A stretch of DNA of 20,359 nucleotides from Sulfurivirga sp964427185 (GTDB lineage Bacteria; Pseudomonadota; Gammaproteobacteria; Thiomicrospirales; Thiomicrospiraceae). The notes beneath the pieces are model-generated. The model did no database searches. It was not told the DNA's origin and saw only the letters and a program-made list of their open reading frames with translations. Positions 7,610-15,592 of this stretch are shown piece after piece. The stretch spans positions 1-20,359 of the forward strand of contig CAYRSN010000024.1 in assembly GCA_964427185.1 (NCBI GenBank). Direction: 5' to 3'. A program made the translations under genes and the position numbers. Each line of letters starts with the position of its first letter. Within the stretch, counting starts at the first letter, position 1.

Positions 7610-8358
7610 CGTGTTTCCTCCATCCAAATAAATGTTGCCATTCTACCTGTTTGCCCTGCTCGGCGATAGGAGAAAAAGTGCGCTGACTGGGCATAGGTAC
7701 ACACTTCCGCAGCCCAGATTCGCTCCACCCCCAACCTTTGCAGCTGCCAGCGGGCAATACCTTGAAGATCCATCAACCAGCGCCCTTGCCGACTCGCCTC
7801 AAAATGCTCAGGCGTCGCCTGTGCACCGCACAACATTTGGTCTCGCACATCCTCTCCCACCTCAAAGTATGCTTTGGAAATCCCAGGCCCAATCCAGACA
7901 AGCAGATTTTCTGGTACCTCCGGCAAAGCTTGCAATGTTTGCGCAATGATGCCGTTTTCCAGCCCTCGCCAGCCGGCATGTATCGCCGCCACCAGTGTAC
8001 CTGTTTTATTCGTCATCAGAATCGGCAAGCAGTCTGCGGTCATAACAGCCAAAACCGTATTCATATGATCCGTCCAACTGGCATCCGCAACAGGGGTCTC
8101 CCCCTTTTTTTCGTTTTCGAAAATTTTGATGACTTGATTTGTATGCCGCTGATCAAGAAAAGTGGGCTTTTGAGGCAAATTGAGCGCTTTTTGCACAATT
8201 TTCCGGTTTTCTAACACGCACTCCGGCACATCTTCCACATGTAACGCCAGATTCAAAGAATCATAAGGCGCACGGCTCACACCGCCTGTACGATAAGTCT
8301 GCCAGGCACGAATATGCATCGGCACCTGCCAATTGGGGCTGGATGCAATCACTCCCAT
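7606..8358 (-). CDS. pgeF: Peptidoglycan editing factor PgeF (YfiH, Cu-oxidase_4 family)
   Basis: A 250-residue protein of the YfiH family (DUF152 / multicopper-oxidase-like fold). The conserved metal and catalytic segments are RHTNQV (His), TADCLPIL (Cys) and AAIHAGWRG (His), with WIGPGISKAYFEVG and the C-terminal YAQSAHFFSYRR block. In E. coli it removes wrongly incorporated L-Ser from peptidoglycan precursors, and homologues show purine nucleoside phosphorylase activity. GGAG lies 6-7 nt before the ATG. It overlaps the 3' end of rluD by 10 nt, and its TGA overlaps the nhaA start. The order bamD/rluD-pgeF is the same as in E. coli, where clpB rather than nhaA follows. Confidence 0.95.
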   Translation of the reverse strand: MGVIASSPNWQVPMHIRAWQTYRTGGVSRAPYDSLNLALHVEDVPECVLENRKIVQKALNLPQKPTFLDQRHTNQVIKIFENEKKGETPVADASWTDHMNTVLAVMTADCLPILMTNKTGTLVAAIHAGWRGLENGIIAQTLQALPEVPENLLVWIGPGISKAYFEVGEDVRDQMLCGAQATPEHFEASRQGRWLMDLQGIARWQLQRLGVERIWAAEVCTYAQSAHFFSYRRAGQTGRMATFIWMEETR

Positions 8359-9419
8359 ACCTGCTCCACTCCGTCGTCACTGACCCAGGCGATTTCAATA
8401 CCATCCGCTTCCCAGTCATCCTCACCCTGCTGCTCCTGCAAAAACACATCCTGCTCATCTCGCAACAAATCAATCAGCAGTGCCATATCTTCTGGCATGG
8501 GCGCAGTAAAACTGACCGGCTTGCCGCTTTCCGGATGGATAAACCCCAGCTTCCCCGCATGCAGTGCCTGACGTTTGAAAGCCCGTAACTGCTCAATAAA
8601 TTCAGGCGCCATTCCTTTGGGCAATTTTAAACGTCCACCATAGACGGGATCACCCACCAATGCATGCCCAATCATCGCCATATGCACACGAATCTGATGT
8701 GTACGTCCCGTTTCAAGCCTTACTTTCACATGAGTAAAGCCTCGAAAACGTTCCGCAATACGATAGTGCGTCACAGCAGGCTTCCCTCCTACCTCCAAAG
8801 CCGCCATACGTTTGCGATCCTTGGGATGACGACCGATATTTTTTTCAATCGTGCCGCCAGAAATCAGCTCACCCTGTACGATCGCATCATAAATGCGTGT
8901 CACTTTACGCTCAGACAGCTGCGCAACCAGGTGCGTATACGCTGATGAAGTTTTTGCCACAACCATCAAGCCGGTCGTGTCCTTATCCAGACGGTGCACA
9001 ATACCCGCCCGCGGCAAAGTCTCCAGCTCAGGCATGTAGTAGAGCAAACCATTCATCAAAGTACCATCCGGCGTACCGGCGCCGGGGTGCACCACAAGCC
9101 CTGCAGGCTTGTTCAGTACCAGAATCTGAACATCCTCGTACACAATATCCAGAGGAATAGGTGTGGCTACCGCAGCCACCTGCTGACTGGGCACTGCTGC
9201 CAGCACCACCTGCTCGCCTCCAAGCACTTTATAGTTAGGCTTGGTAACAGTAACCTCATCCACAGTAAGCTGACCCGCTTTAATCCAGCGCTTCAACTGC
9301 TCGCGGGAGAATGACGGAAACAGTTGCGCCACAACTGCATCCAGCCGTTTGCCGCCTGCCTCCATGGGGATGGCTGCACTGAAATGTTGCTGCGGGTGTG
9401 TAGGTTGTGTTACGGCCAT
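8349..9419 (-). CDS. rluD: 23S rRNA pseudouridine(1911/1915/1917) synthase RluD
   Basis: About 356 residues. An N-terminal S4 RNA-binding domain (RLDAVVAQLFPSFSREQLKRW onward, about residues 20-85) is followed by the RluA-type catalytic domain. The catalytic Asp145 lies in HRLDKDTTG, and GRTHQIRVHM and HALVGDPVYGG are present. It modifies the helix-69 loop of 23S rRNA and matters for ribosome assembly. A C-terminal acidic tail of about 30 residues after the catalytic core overlaps pgeF by 10 nt. The start is uncertain: ATG at 9419 has GGAG 12 nt upstream, while a TTG at 9443 (8 residues longer) has AAGGGG 4 nt upstream. Divergent bamD begins at 9464, so the promoter must lie inside bamD. Confidence 0.95.
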   Translation of the reverse strand: MAVTQPTHPQQHFSAAIPMEAGGKRLDAVVAQLFPSFSREQLKRWIKAGQLTVDEVTVTKPNYKVLGGEQVVLAAVPSQQVAAVATPIPLDIVYEDVQILVLNKPAGLVVHPGAGTPDGTLMNGLLYYMPELETLPRAGIVHRLDKDTTGLMVVAKTSSAYTHLVAQLSERKVTRIYDAIVQGELISGGTIEKNIGRHPKDRKRMAALEVGGKPAVTHYRIAERFRGFTHVKVRLETGRTHQIRVHMAMIGHALVGDPVYGGRLKLPKGMAPEFIEQLRAFKRQALHAGKLGFIHPESGKPVSFTAPMPEDMALLIDLLRDEQDVFLQEQQGEDDWEADGIEIAWVSDDGVEQVWE

Positions 9420-9463
9420 ATGGTATGATTGCTCCACCTTCAATTAACCCCTTATTGTATACG

Positions 9464-10315
9464 ATGAAACAACTGATGCGACTGCTGGTGCTAACCATGG
9501 CACTTTCTGGCTGCACCTCGCTTTCCAACCTGGTGGTAAAACCTGAGGCTGAGTGGACAATTCAAGACTACTGGCAGCACCTTAAAGAAGCTTATGACAA
9601 CGAGCAGTGGGAACAGACTATTCAATACGGGGAAAAGCTGATCGCCTATTACCCTTATGGCCAAGAAACGGAACAGGCCTATCTTTATCTGGCATATGCC
9701 TACTATAAATGGGATGAAGCCCAATCTGCCATTCGCACCTTGAATGAGTTTATGCGTCTCTATCCCAAGCATCCGGCATTACCATATGCTTACTATCTAC
9801 GTGCTCGCGCGTCTGAAAGCATGGTCGAAAACTGGTTTGACCGCTTTCTTACCGACCCGGCGCGCCGCTCGGCGGATACACTGCTTCAAACCCTGCAATA
9901 CTATCAGGCGATTTTGGAAAAATTTCCCCACAGTCGCTATGCTGACATCGCCCGGAAAAAAGTGGTGGTTTACTACAACCGTCTGGCACGGCACGAATAC
10001 CATGTAGCACAATTTTACTTTGAAAAAGGCGCCTATCTGGCTGCCGCCAAACGGGTCAGCCGCCTGTTAAAAAGTTACCCCCGTGCCATGGTCACCCTGG
10101 ATGCCTTAAAGCTGATGGCCATTGCCTATGACCGTCTGGGCATGGATGTTCAGGCGGGTCATGTGCGCCAGGTACTGGTAGCCACTTTTGAAAAGCAGGT
10201 GGAACTGGCACAGCCACTCACCGCATCCGAACAGCACAAGGCCTCTGAGCTGGAGAAGCTGCAAAGTCAGCCGCCTGTCCGCAGCTTGCGCTGGAGCAAT
10301 ACAGAGGCACTCTAA
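9464..10315 (+). CDS. bamD: Outer-membrane protein assembly factor BamD (lipoprotein)
   Basis: A 283-residue lipoprotein. It has a signal peptide at 1-16 and a lipobox ALSGC with the lipidated Cys17; Thr at +2 predicts outer-membrane retention. The mature part is a run of tetratricopeptide-like helical repeats (QLYAYYPYGQ-type segments, about 30-250) as in BamD/YfiO. It belongs to the BAM complex that folds beta-barrel proteins into the outer membrane and is essential in E. coli. The start at 9464 is chosen because it gives a proper lipoprotein signal; a GTG at 9407 and an ATG at 9425 in the same frame would bury the signal peptide behind extra residues. No clear Shine-Dalgarno precedes 9464. 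Linkage to rluD matches E. coli. Confidence 0.95.
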   Translation: MKQLMRLLVLTMALSGCTSLSNLVVKPEAEWTIQDYWQHLKEAYDNEQWEQTIQYGEKLIAYYPYGQETEQAYLYLAYAYYKWDEAQSAIRTLNEFMRLYPKHPALPYAYYLRARASESMVENWFDRFLTDPARRSADTLLQTLQYYQAILEKFPHSRYADIARKKVVVYYNRLARHEYHVAQFYFEKGAYLAAAKRVSRLLKSYPRAMVTLDALKLMAIAYDRLGMDVQAGHVRQVLVATFEKQVELAQPLTASEQHKASELEKLQSQPPVRSLRWSNTEAL

Positions 10316-10330
10316 GCAGCGCGCAATACT

Positions 10331-11965
10331 TTACGCGACCGGCTCGCTATAACGGCTGGTCACCGGATAACGCCGATCTCTGCCAAAACTTCGCGTACTC
10401 ACCCGCACCCCTGGCGGAGCCTGACGGCGTTTATACTCATTGCCGTTAATCAATGCAATCGCTCGATGCACATGCACCGCATCAATCCCTTCCGCTACAA
10501 TGGCCTGCGGCGTTTTCATCTCCACCACATAGGCCTGAATAATACGATCCAATATTTCATACGGCGGCAGGCTATCTTCATCCCGCTGATCCGGGCGCAG
10601 CTCTGCACTGGGCACACGGGTCATCACCGCCTCTGGAATAACAGGAGATTGTGCATTACGCCACTTGGCCAGCTGATACACCTGGGTTTTCAAAACATCT
10701 TTCAAAGGCGCAAACCCACCCACCATATCACCATAAAGGGTGGTATAACCCACTGCTGTTTCAGATTTATTACTGGTCGACAACACCAGCCTGCCAGTGG
10801 CATTCGATACAGCCATTAAGGTGATACCGCGCACACGCGCCTGCAGGTTCTCCTCTGTCACCCCAGTGACTTTGGGCAAACGAGGGCTCAATACCTGCTC
10901 AATACCGCTTACACCGTCCTCTATGGGCAGAATGGAAAACTCAACCCCCTGTGTTTCAGCCTGAGTTTGTGCATAAGTCACACTTTCCTGTGCAGTATAT
11001 CGATAGGGCATCATGATGGCTTCACAGCGCTCAGCCCCCAGGGCATCCACCGCTACCGCAAGTGTTAATGCTGAATCAATGCCTCCTGACAGCCCCAGCA
11101 CAATACCGGCAATATTATTCTTTTCTATAAAATCACGCGTCCCGGTGACCAGCGCCTGATACAAACGCTCAGTAGTCTCAGGCAATGCTGCCTGCTCCCC
11201 GGGCAAAATTACCACATTATCTCGCTGCCGCACCAATGAAACCGGACACAGCGCCGTCTTAAACGCTTCGGCCTGCACCAGCACGTCCCCTTCTGCATCC
11301 ATGGCAAAGCTGGCACCGTCAAAAACCAGCTCATCCTGCCCACCAACCTGGTTGACATAGAGAACCGGCTTGCCAAATTCATCGATACGACGGCGTACGA
11401 CTTGCAAGCGATCCGCCTGCTTTTTCGCATGAAAAGGTGAAGCGTTCATGTTCAACAACACTTCGGCACCTGCTGCCACTGTACGCTCCACCGCCGTAGG
11501 CTTCCAGACATCCTCACAAATCAAAAGCCCAAAGCGCACGCCCTTATGCTCGATCACACATGCCTGCTCTCCGGGAGCAAAATAGCGTTTCTCATCAAAA
11601 GGGCCATAGTTGGGCAGAAACTGCTTCATATAGACAGCCTGTAGCTGCCCTTCATACACCCAGGCGGCCATATTAAAGCGCTCTTCCAGTGCATCCATCA
11701 TCGGATACCCCACCACCATCGCCACCGGCAGACGCGCCTCACATAAGGTATCCAGCGCAGCCTGCACCTGTGGATAGAGCCCCGGGCGCAGCAGGATATC
11801 CTCCGGCGGATAGCCTGTCAGACACATTTCCGGAAACACGATGACATCTGCCCGATGCTGATGCAGTGCCTCTTTGGTCAATTCCAATACCTTACGGGTA
11901 TTGCCCGCCACATCCCCCACCGTGGGATTCATTTGTGCCATGACAACGGTTAATTGCTGGCTCAC
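10331..11965 (-). CDS. nadE: Glutamine-dependent NAD+ synthetase
   Basis: A 544-residue two-domain enzyme making the last step of NAD+ synthesis: nicotinate adenine dinucleotide is amidated using ATP and glutamine. The N-terminal nitrilase-type glutaminase domain has the Glu46-Lys114-Cys150 triad (in FPEMCLTGYPP, MKQFLPNYG and LLICEDVW). The C-terminal synthetase domain has the ATP-pyrophosphatase loop SGGIDS at 293-298, and ends with GRDRRYPVTSRY. The start codon is GTG at 11965, with GGAGGG about 7 nt upstream, only 2 nt after the sucD stop. It is thus the third gene of sucC-sucD-nadE. Its stop lies 15 nt from the converging bamD stop; I see no terminator there. Confidence 0.97.
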   Translation of the reverse strand: MSQQLTVVMAQMNPTVGDVAGNTRKVLELTKEALHQHRADVIVFPEMCLTGYPPEDILLRPGLYPQVQAALDTLCEARLPVAMVVGYPMMDALEERFNMAAWVYEGQLQAVYMKQFLPNYGPFDEKRYFAPGEQACVIEHKGVRFGLLICEDVWKPTAVERTVAAGAEVLLNMNASPFHAKKQADRLQVVRRRIDEFGKPVLYVNQVGGQDELVFDGASFAMDAEGDVLVQAEAFKTALCPVSLVRQRDNVVILPGEQAALPETTERLYQALVTGTRDFIEKNNIAGIVLGLSGGIDSALTLAVAVDALGAERCEAIMMPYRYTAQESVTYAQTQAETQGVEFSILPIEDGVSGIEQVLSPRLPKVTGVTEENLQARVRGITLMAVSNATGRLVLSTSNKSETAVGYTTLYGDMVGGFAPLKDVLKTQVYQLAKWRNAQSPVIPEAVMTRVPSAELRPDQRDEDSLPPYEILDRIIQAYVVEMKTPQAIVAEGIDAVHVHRAIALINGNEYKRRQAPPGVRVSTRSFGRDRRYPVTSRYSEPVA

Positions 11966-11967
11966 AC

Positions 11968-12840
11968 TCAGCCCTCCAGCCTGGCTTTTATGGCAACACC
12001 CATCTGGGTCGGTGTCCGCACGACTGTCACACCGGCTGCCTCCAAAGCGGCCATCTTACCTTCAGCGGTACCCTGTCCACCACTGACAATCGCACCGGCA
12101 TGCCCCATGCGTCGGCCAGGCGGTGCTGTCACACCGGCAATGTAGGCAACTACCGGCTTGCTCACATGATCACGGATAAACGCAGCTGCCTGCTCTTCTG
12201 CCGTACCGCCGATCTCACCGACCATGATAATCCCCTCTGTTTGCGGATCTTCTTCAAAGCGCTTTAAGCAGTCAATAAAATCCATCCCGTGGATCGGGTC
12301 ACCGCCAATCCCTACACAGGTGGACTGCCCCAGCCCCACCTGGGTCGTCTGCCAAACCGCCTCATAAGTCAGTGTCCCCGAACGAGATACAATGCCAACT
12401 TTTCCGGGCATGTGAATATGCCCGGGCATAATACCCATTTTGCACGCACCCGGGGTAATCACACCCGGGCAGTTAGGGCCAATGAGCACACTATCTGAAT
12501 GCGCCAGCACCGCTTTGACTTTCAGCATCTCTGCCACGGGAATGCCTTCAGTAATACAGGCAATTACTTTTATCCCGGCATCCACCGCTTCCAAAATAGA
12601 GTCTGCCGCAAAAGGTGGTGGTACATAGATCATGCTGGCATTGGCGCCGGTTGCTTCAACCGCTTCTTTCACTGTATTAAACACCGGGCGATCCAGATGC
12701 GTGAGCCCACCTTTGCCGGGTGTCACACCACCGACCAGACAAGTGCCATAGGCAATGGCCTGCTCAGAATGAAAAGTACCCTGTTTGCCCGTAAACCCTT
12801 GTGTGATCACACGAGTCGCTTTATCTACCAAAATACTCAT
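11968..12840 (-). CDS. sucD: Succinyl-CoA synthetase alpha subunit
   Basis: A 290-residue protein, the standard length. The N-terminal CoA-binding Rossmann domain begins SILVDKATRVITQGFTGKQG, and the active-site histidine that is phosphorylated during the reaction is His247 in MGHAGAIVSGG. With SucC it interconverts succinyl-CoA and succinate with formation of ATP or GTP in the TCA cycle. Its ATG overlaps the sucC stop by 4 nt (ATGA, 12837-12840), a common arrangement for equal expression of the two subunits. nadE follows after 2 nt. Confidence 0.98.
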   Translation of the reverse strand: MSILVDKATRVITQGFTGKQGTFHSEQAIAYGTCLVGGVTPGKGGLTHLDRPVFNTVKEAVEATGANASMIYVPPPFAADSILEAVDAGIKVIACITEGIPVAEMLKVKAVLAHSDSVLIGPNCPGVITPGACKMGIMPGHIHMPGKVGIVSRSGTLTYEAVWQTTQVGLGQSTCVGIGGDPIHGMDFIDCLKRFEEDPQTEGIIMVGEIGGTAEEQAAAFIRDHVSKPVVAYIAGVTAPPGRRMGHAGAIVSGGQGTAEGKMAALEAAGVTVVRTPTQMGVAIKARLEG

Positions 12841-14006
12841 GCCTGTTCCTCCTGCGCCAAGGCCACAACCGTTTTAGCCGCCTGCTCAAGATCATCCACG
12901 GCAGTTACATTCAATCCGCTTTCCGCCAGCAGCTTTCGCCCCGCCTCCACATTGGTGCCTTCCAGGCGCACCACAACCGGCAGGCTCAGCCCCACTTCCT
13001 GAACAGCCTGAATAATGCCTTCGGCAATCAGATCACAACGCACAATCCCACCAAAAATATTCACCAGAATCGCTTTCACTGCATCCGAGCTGGTAATCAG
13101 CTTAAACGCCTCTGCCACACGCTCTGCCGTAGCACCGCCACCTACATCCAGAAAGTTGGCCGGCGCACCGCCATGAAGTTTAATCAGATCCATGGTCGCC
13201 ATGGCTAACCCGGCACCATTAACCATACAGCCGATATTGCCCTCCAAAGCGATATAGTTCAGGTTGAATTGCCGAGCTCGCGCCTCACGCGGGTCTTCCT
13301 GGCTCGGATCATGCATGGCCTGCAAATCAGGATGACGGTAGAGTGCATTATCATCAATATTTACTTTGGCATCCAAAGCAACCAGCTGATTGTCTTCTGT
13401 GCGTACCAGCGGGTTAATTTCAACCAGTGCCAGATCTTTTTCCAGCGCCAGCCTGTACAAGTTCGTCAGGATCTGACCCAGTTGCTTAAAGGCCTCTCCT
13501 TTCAACCCCAGCGCAAACCCAGCCTGCCGTGTCTGATAGGGCATGATACCGGTGACTGGATCCACAACCAGCGTCAGGACTTTTTCAGGCGCTTCGGCGG
13601 CTACCTGTTCAATATCCATCCCGCCTGCTGCAGACAATACGAAAGTATGCCGTTTTCGGGCACGATCAATCAGTAAGCTTAAGTAAAATTCCTCTGCAAT
13701 CGGTAACGTTTGTTCTACCAAAAGCGCATTTACCGGCAGTGCACGCCCGCCTGTCTGCACAGTTGCCAGCTGGCTGCCCAGCAGCTGTGCAGCAGCCACT
13801 TCTGCTTCATCCCGTGTCATCACCACTTTCACACCGCCGGCTTTACCACGCGCACCGGCATGGATCTGTGCTTTAATAACACAGGGTAACCCAACAGTAT
13901 CCAGCGCACCCGGCAGTGCATCCAGCTGTTCGATCACAACCCCCTCCGGCACTGGGATATCAACGGCTTTAAACAGCAGTTTGGCTTGGTACTCATGTAA
14001 ATTCAT
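12837..14006 (-). CDS. sucC: Succinyl-CoA synthetase beta subunit (ADP/GDP-forming)
   Basis: A 389-residue protein with an N-terminal ATP-grasp domain (MNLHEYQAKLLF, then HAGARGKAGGVK near 48-59 and ALVEINPL near 195-202) and a C-terminal CoA-ligase domain with NIFGGIVRCDLIAEGI near 324-340. It forms the nucleotide-binding half of succinyl-CoA synthetase. A GAGG ribosome site lies about 9 nt before the ATG. It heads the sucC-sucD-nadE unit and diverges from the PP0621-family gene across 79 bp that should carry both promoters; I cannot fix either with confidence. Confidence 0.98.
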   Translation of the reverse strand: MNLHEYQAKLLFKAVDIPVPEGVVIEQLDALPGALDTVGLPCVIKAQIHAGARGKAGGVKVVMTRDEAEVAAAQLLGSQLATVQTGGRALPVNALLVEQTLPIAEEFYLSLLIDRARKRHTFVLSAAGGMDIEQVAAEAPEKVLTLVVDPVTGIMPYQTRQAGFALGLKGEAFKQLGQILTNLYRLALEKDLALVEINPLVRTEDNQLVALDAKVNIDDNALYRHPDLQAMHDPSQEDPREARARQFNLNYIALEGNIGCMVNGAGLAMATMDLIKLHGGAPANFLDVGGGATAERVAEAFKLITSSDAVKAILVNIFGGIVRCDLIAEGIIQAVQEVGLSLPVVVRLEGTNVEAGRKLLAESGLNVTAVDDLEQAAKTVVALAQEEQA

Positions 14007-14085
14007 TTACGCTGGCCTCTTTTATCACGCTAAATCTGTGTTATTTTACCGTCCAGAAAGACTCAAGACTGAAAAGGAAGGCAAG

Positions 14086-14304
14086 ATGCGCGCATTTTTA
14101 TTTTTAATACTGATTTTTTTAGTATTCGGGCTAGTCATGCTGATCAGCATGCGCATACAACGCATGCGCAGAGGGCGTATGGAGAAGCCCCCATCAGGCA
14201 GAAAAGAGACAATGGTAAAGTGTGTGGTCTGCGGTGCTTATCTGCCAGACAGGCGGGCGGCTCAATGCGCGGAAGGGCCTTGCTGCCCGGAGCATCAGTC
14301 GTAA
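14086..14304 (+). CDS. PP0621-family small membrane protein with zinc-ribbon-like tail
   Basis: A 72-residue protein. One transmembrane helix (about residues 2-22) is followed by a basic stretch (R23-R31) that should stay in the cytoplasm. The C-terminal module has CVVCGAYLP (Cys46, Cys49) and a later CCPEH (Cys66, Cys67, His70), which could bind one zinc. This matches the pattern of the PP0621 family seen in beta- and gammaproteobacteria, whose function is not known to me. The start at 14086 is set by AAGGAAGG 5 nt upstream; the open frame extends further 5', but that part has no such site. The 3' end overlaps fkpB by 10 nt on the opposite strand. Confidence 0.82.
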   Translation: MRAFLFLILIFLVFGLVMLISMRIQRMRRGRMEKPPSGRKETMVKCVVCGAYLPDRRAAQCAEGPCCPEHQS

Positions 14305-14726
14305 ATTTTCTCAACCGTTACATCAAACAAAAGTACCTGTCCAGCCAGAGGATGATTGAAATCCACCGTGACGGCATCCCCTTCAATCGCAACAATAGTA
14401 CCCGGCACCTGCTCACCTGCAGCACCATCAAAACCGATCACAAGCCCACGAGCCAGTTCAATATCCTCAGGAAACTGATCACGCGTCATCACTACCAGAT
14501 TGTCCGGGTCTGGATTTCCAAAAGCGTCATCTGGAAACAGGGTAAACAGCTTCTGCTCACCTTCCGCCAAACCGACCAGCCAACGCTCCAGCCCCGCAAA
14601 CAGCGTACCATCCCCCAAGGTGAACTGAAGCGTTTCATCTGCTTCCGTCTGATCCACTACCGTGCCGTCAATCAAACTCAGGCTGAATTTAATATCCACC
14701 GTACTGTCAGGCAATACCGTCTTCAT
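14295..14726 (-). CDS. fkpB: FKBP-type peptidyl-prolyl isomerase, FkpB/SlpA-like
   Basis: A 143-residue cytoplasmic protein with the FKBP fold interrupted by an insert-in-flap (IF) chaperone domain, as in SlyD and FkpB. The N-terminal strand VDIKFSLSLIDGTVVDQT and LGDGTLFAGLERWLVGLAEGE are FKBP segments. FPEDIELARGLVIGF through VDFNHPLAGQVLLFDVTV completes the IF domain and closing strands. It lacks the His-rich metal-binding tail of SlyD, and its length fits FkpB/SlpA. A strong AGGAGGG site lies about 4 nt before the ATG. It is the last gene of the cobO - small ORF - two-lipoprotein chain. FkpB often pairs with ispH and lspA elsewhere; neither is present here. Confidence 0.88.
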   Translation of the reverse strand: MKTVLPDSTVDIKFSLSLIDGTVVDQTEADETLQFTLGDGTLFAGLERWLVGLAEGEQKLFTLFPDDAFGNPDPDNLVVMTRDQFPEDIELARGLVIGFDGAAGEQVPGTIVAIEGDAVTVDFNHPLAGQVLLFDVTVEKIYD

Positions 14727-14734
14727 AAGCCCTC

Positions 14735-15127
14735 CTAAAATTTACCGAAAATTGAAAAAGGCTCCTGCGGCATTTCATCACAGCGCACCTTCCAGACCAG
14801 GGTATAACGACACGCCTCACTCACACACGCAACCGCGTCAAACTCAAATTTTGCCGGACGCAAGGCATACACCTCCTCTTTCACATAGCCTTCAGGGCAC
14901 AGTTCACGTGCCTGATAGTCCATCTGAAAACCATCCAGCACCGGCGGTTCATCATAATGTTGTTTTAAAAGCCACGCTTTTTCACTTTCCATCGATACCA
15001 CCTGCACGGGATAGATCAGTTCGCCTATCTTCCCGGCCGCATGGCCACTCCACGAAGCCACTTTTTCCACCATCGTGCCGCAACCTGCCAGCATGATGAC
15101 CAGCATGCTTATAAACAGCACACGCAT
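14735..15127 (-). CDS. Unrecognised small lipoprotein with four conserved-looking cysteines
   Basis: A 130-residue predicted lipoprotein. The signal peptide is residues 1-15 and the lipobox is MLAGC (Cys16) with Gly at +2, which predicts the outer membrane. The mature part has four cysteines (Cys77, 101, 106, 116), enough for two disulfides in the periplasm, and a YTLVWKVRC strand near the end. I do not recognise the family. Its ATG shares one base with the stop of the preceding lipoprotein gene (TAATG, 15127), and fkpB follows after 8 nt. The pairing suggests the two lipoproteins work together or on the same target; that is inference. Confidence 0.8.
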   Translation of the reverse strand: MRVLFISMLVIMLAGCGTMVEKVASWSGHAAGKIGELIYPVQVVSMESEKAWLLKQHYDEPPVLDGFQMDYQARELCPEGYVKEEVYALRPAKFEFDAVACVSEACRYTLVWKVRCDEMPQEPFSIFGKF

Positions 15128-15429
15128 TACTGCACACTCCCTGTCAGCGGCTGCTCACGCAGGCCTTGTTCGCGAATGATATAGCACATGTTGGTGTGCA
15201 GCTTTTTGCCGTCAATTAACAAAGAGGCGCCATATTGATCCTCCGGGTTCAGGCGCACATCTCCGGAAAAGACCTTAATCAGTTTACCGTCCATACAGCT
15301 GCGAATTTCCACCACCCGCTTCAGCCCAACCCAGTCAGACTGGATATTTTTTGCCTGATTAGCCACTTTCTCACATCCTGTCAAAGCAACCAGAAATACT
15401 GCCGCCACACCTACCCAAACTGCTTTCAT
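15127..15429 (-). CDS. Unrecognised small lipoprotein with two cysteines
   Basis: A 100-residue predicted lipoprotein from the ATG at 15429. The signal peptide is residues 1-18 and the lipobox is ALTGC (Cys19) with Glu at +2, which predicts the outer membrane. The mature part holds Cys45 and Cys82, a possible disulfide, and strand-like segments GKLIKVFSGDV and SLLIDGKKLH. An in-frame ATG at 15447 is 6 codons longer, but AGGA lies about 9 nt before 15429 and the shorter start gives a normal signal peptide. It starts 1 nt after the stop of the 53-codon ORF and ends overlapping the next lipoprotein. Family unknown to me. Confidence 0.78.
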   Translation of the reverse strand: MKAVWVGVAAVFLVALTGCEKVANQAKNIQSDWVGLKRVVEIRSCMDGKLIKVFSGDVRLNPEDQYGASLLIDGKKLHTNMCYIIREQGLREQPLTGSVQ

Positions 15430-15430
15430 A

Positions 15431-15592
15431 TCAAAAATCCTTTTCATCCTCTGTATGCGTTTTAAGATCTTGTATGCGCCAATCCTGGCTATTCAAGGTT
15501 TCCTCATCATCCGCGCCTTTAGTGGGCCACAGCCATGCTATAAGCACGATTGCCACAACGGTTAATAAAAACAAAGCAAGCTGCTGATTCAA
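15431..15592 (-). CDS. Small single-pass membrane protein (53 aa, TTG start)
   Basis: An open frame of 53 codons begins with TTG at 15592, overlapping the cobO stop (TTGA), and ends with TGA one base before the ATG of the next lipoprotein gene. AAGGGAG lies 7 nt before the TTG, a strong ribosome site. The product has one hydrophobic helix (about residues 5-22, LALFLLTVVAIVLIAWLW) and a charged, acidic tail rich in Asp, Glu, Lys and Thr with WRIQDLKTH. The frame fills the cobO-to-lipoprotein gap exactly, which is strong evidence for a real gene. It resembles no family I can name. The N-terminus probably lies in the periplasm or cytoplasm with the tail opposite; orientation is not settled. Confidence 0.75.
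   Translation of the reverse strand: MNQQLALFLLTVVAIVLIAWLWPTKGADDEETLNSQDWRIQDLKTHTEDEKDF

Noticed and set aside
7610..7627. Longer nhaA start (ATG at 7627)
   Set aside because: It has no ribosome site upstream, whereas the ATG at 7609 has GGAGG at good spacing and overlaps the pgeF stop.
14007..14085. Promoters in the sucC / PP0621 gap
   Set aside because: TTGAGT with a 17-nt spacer leads to TAACAC on the minus strand, and a TTTACG leads to a poor -10 on the plus strand; neither match is good enough to call.
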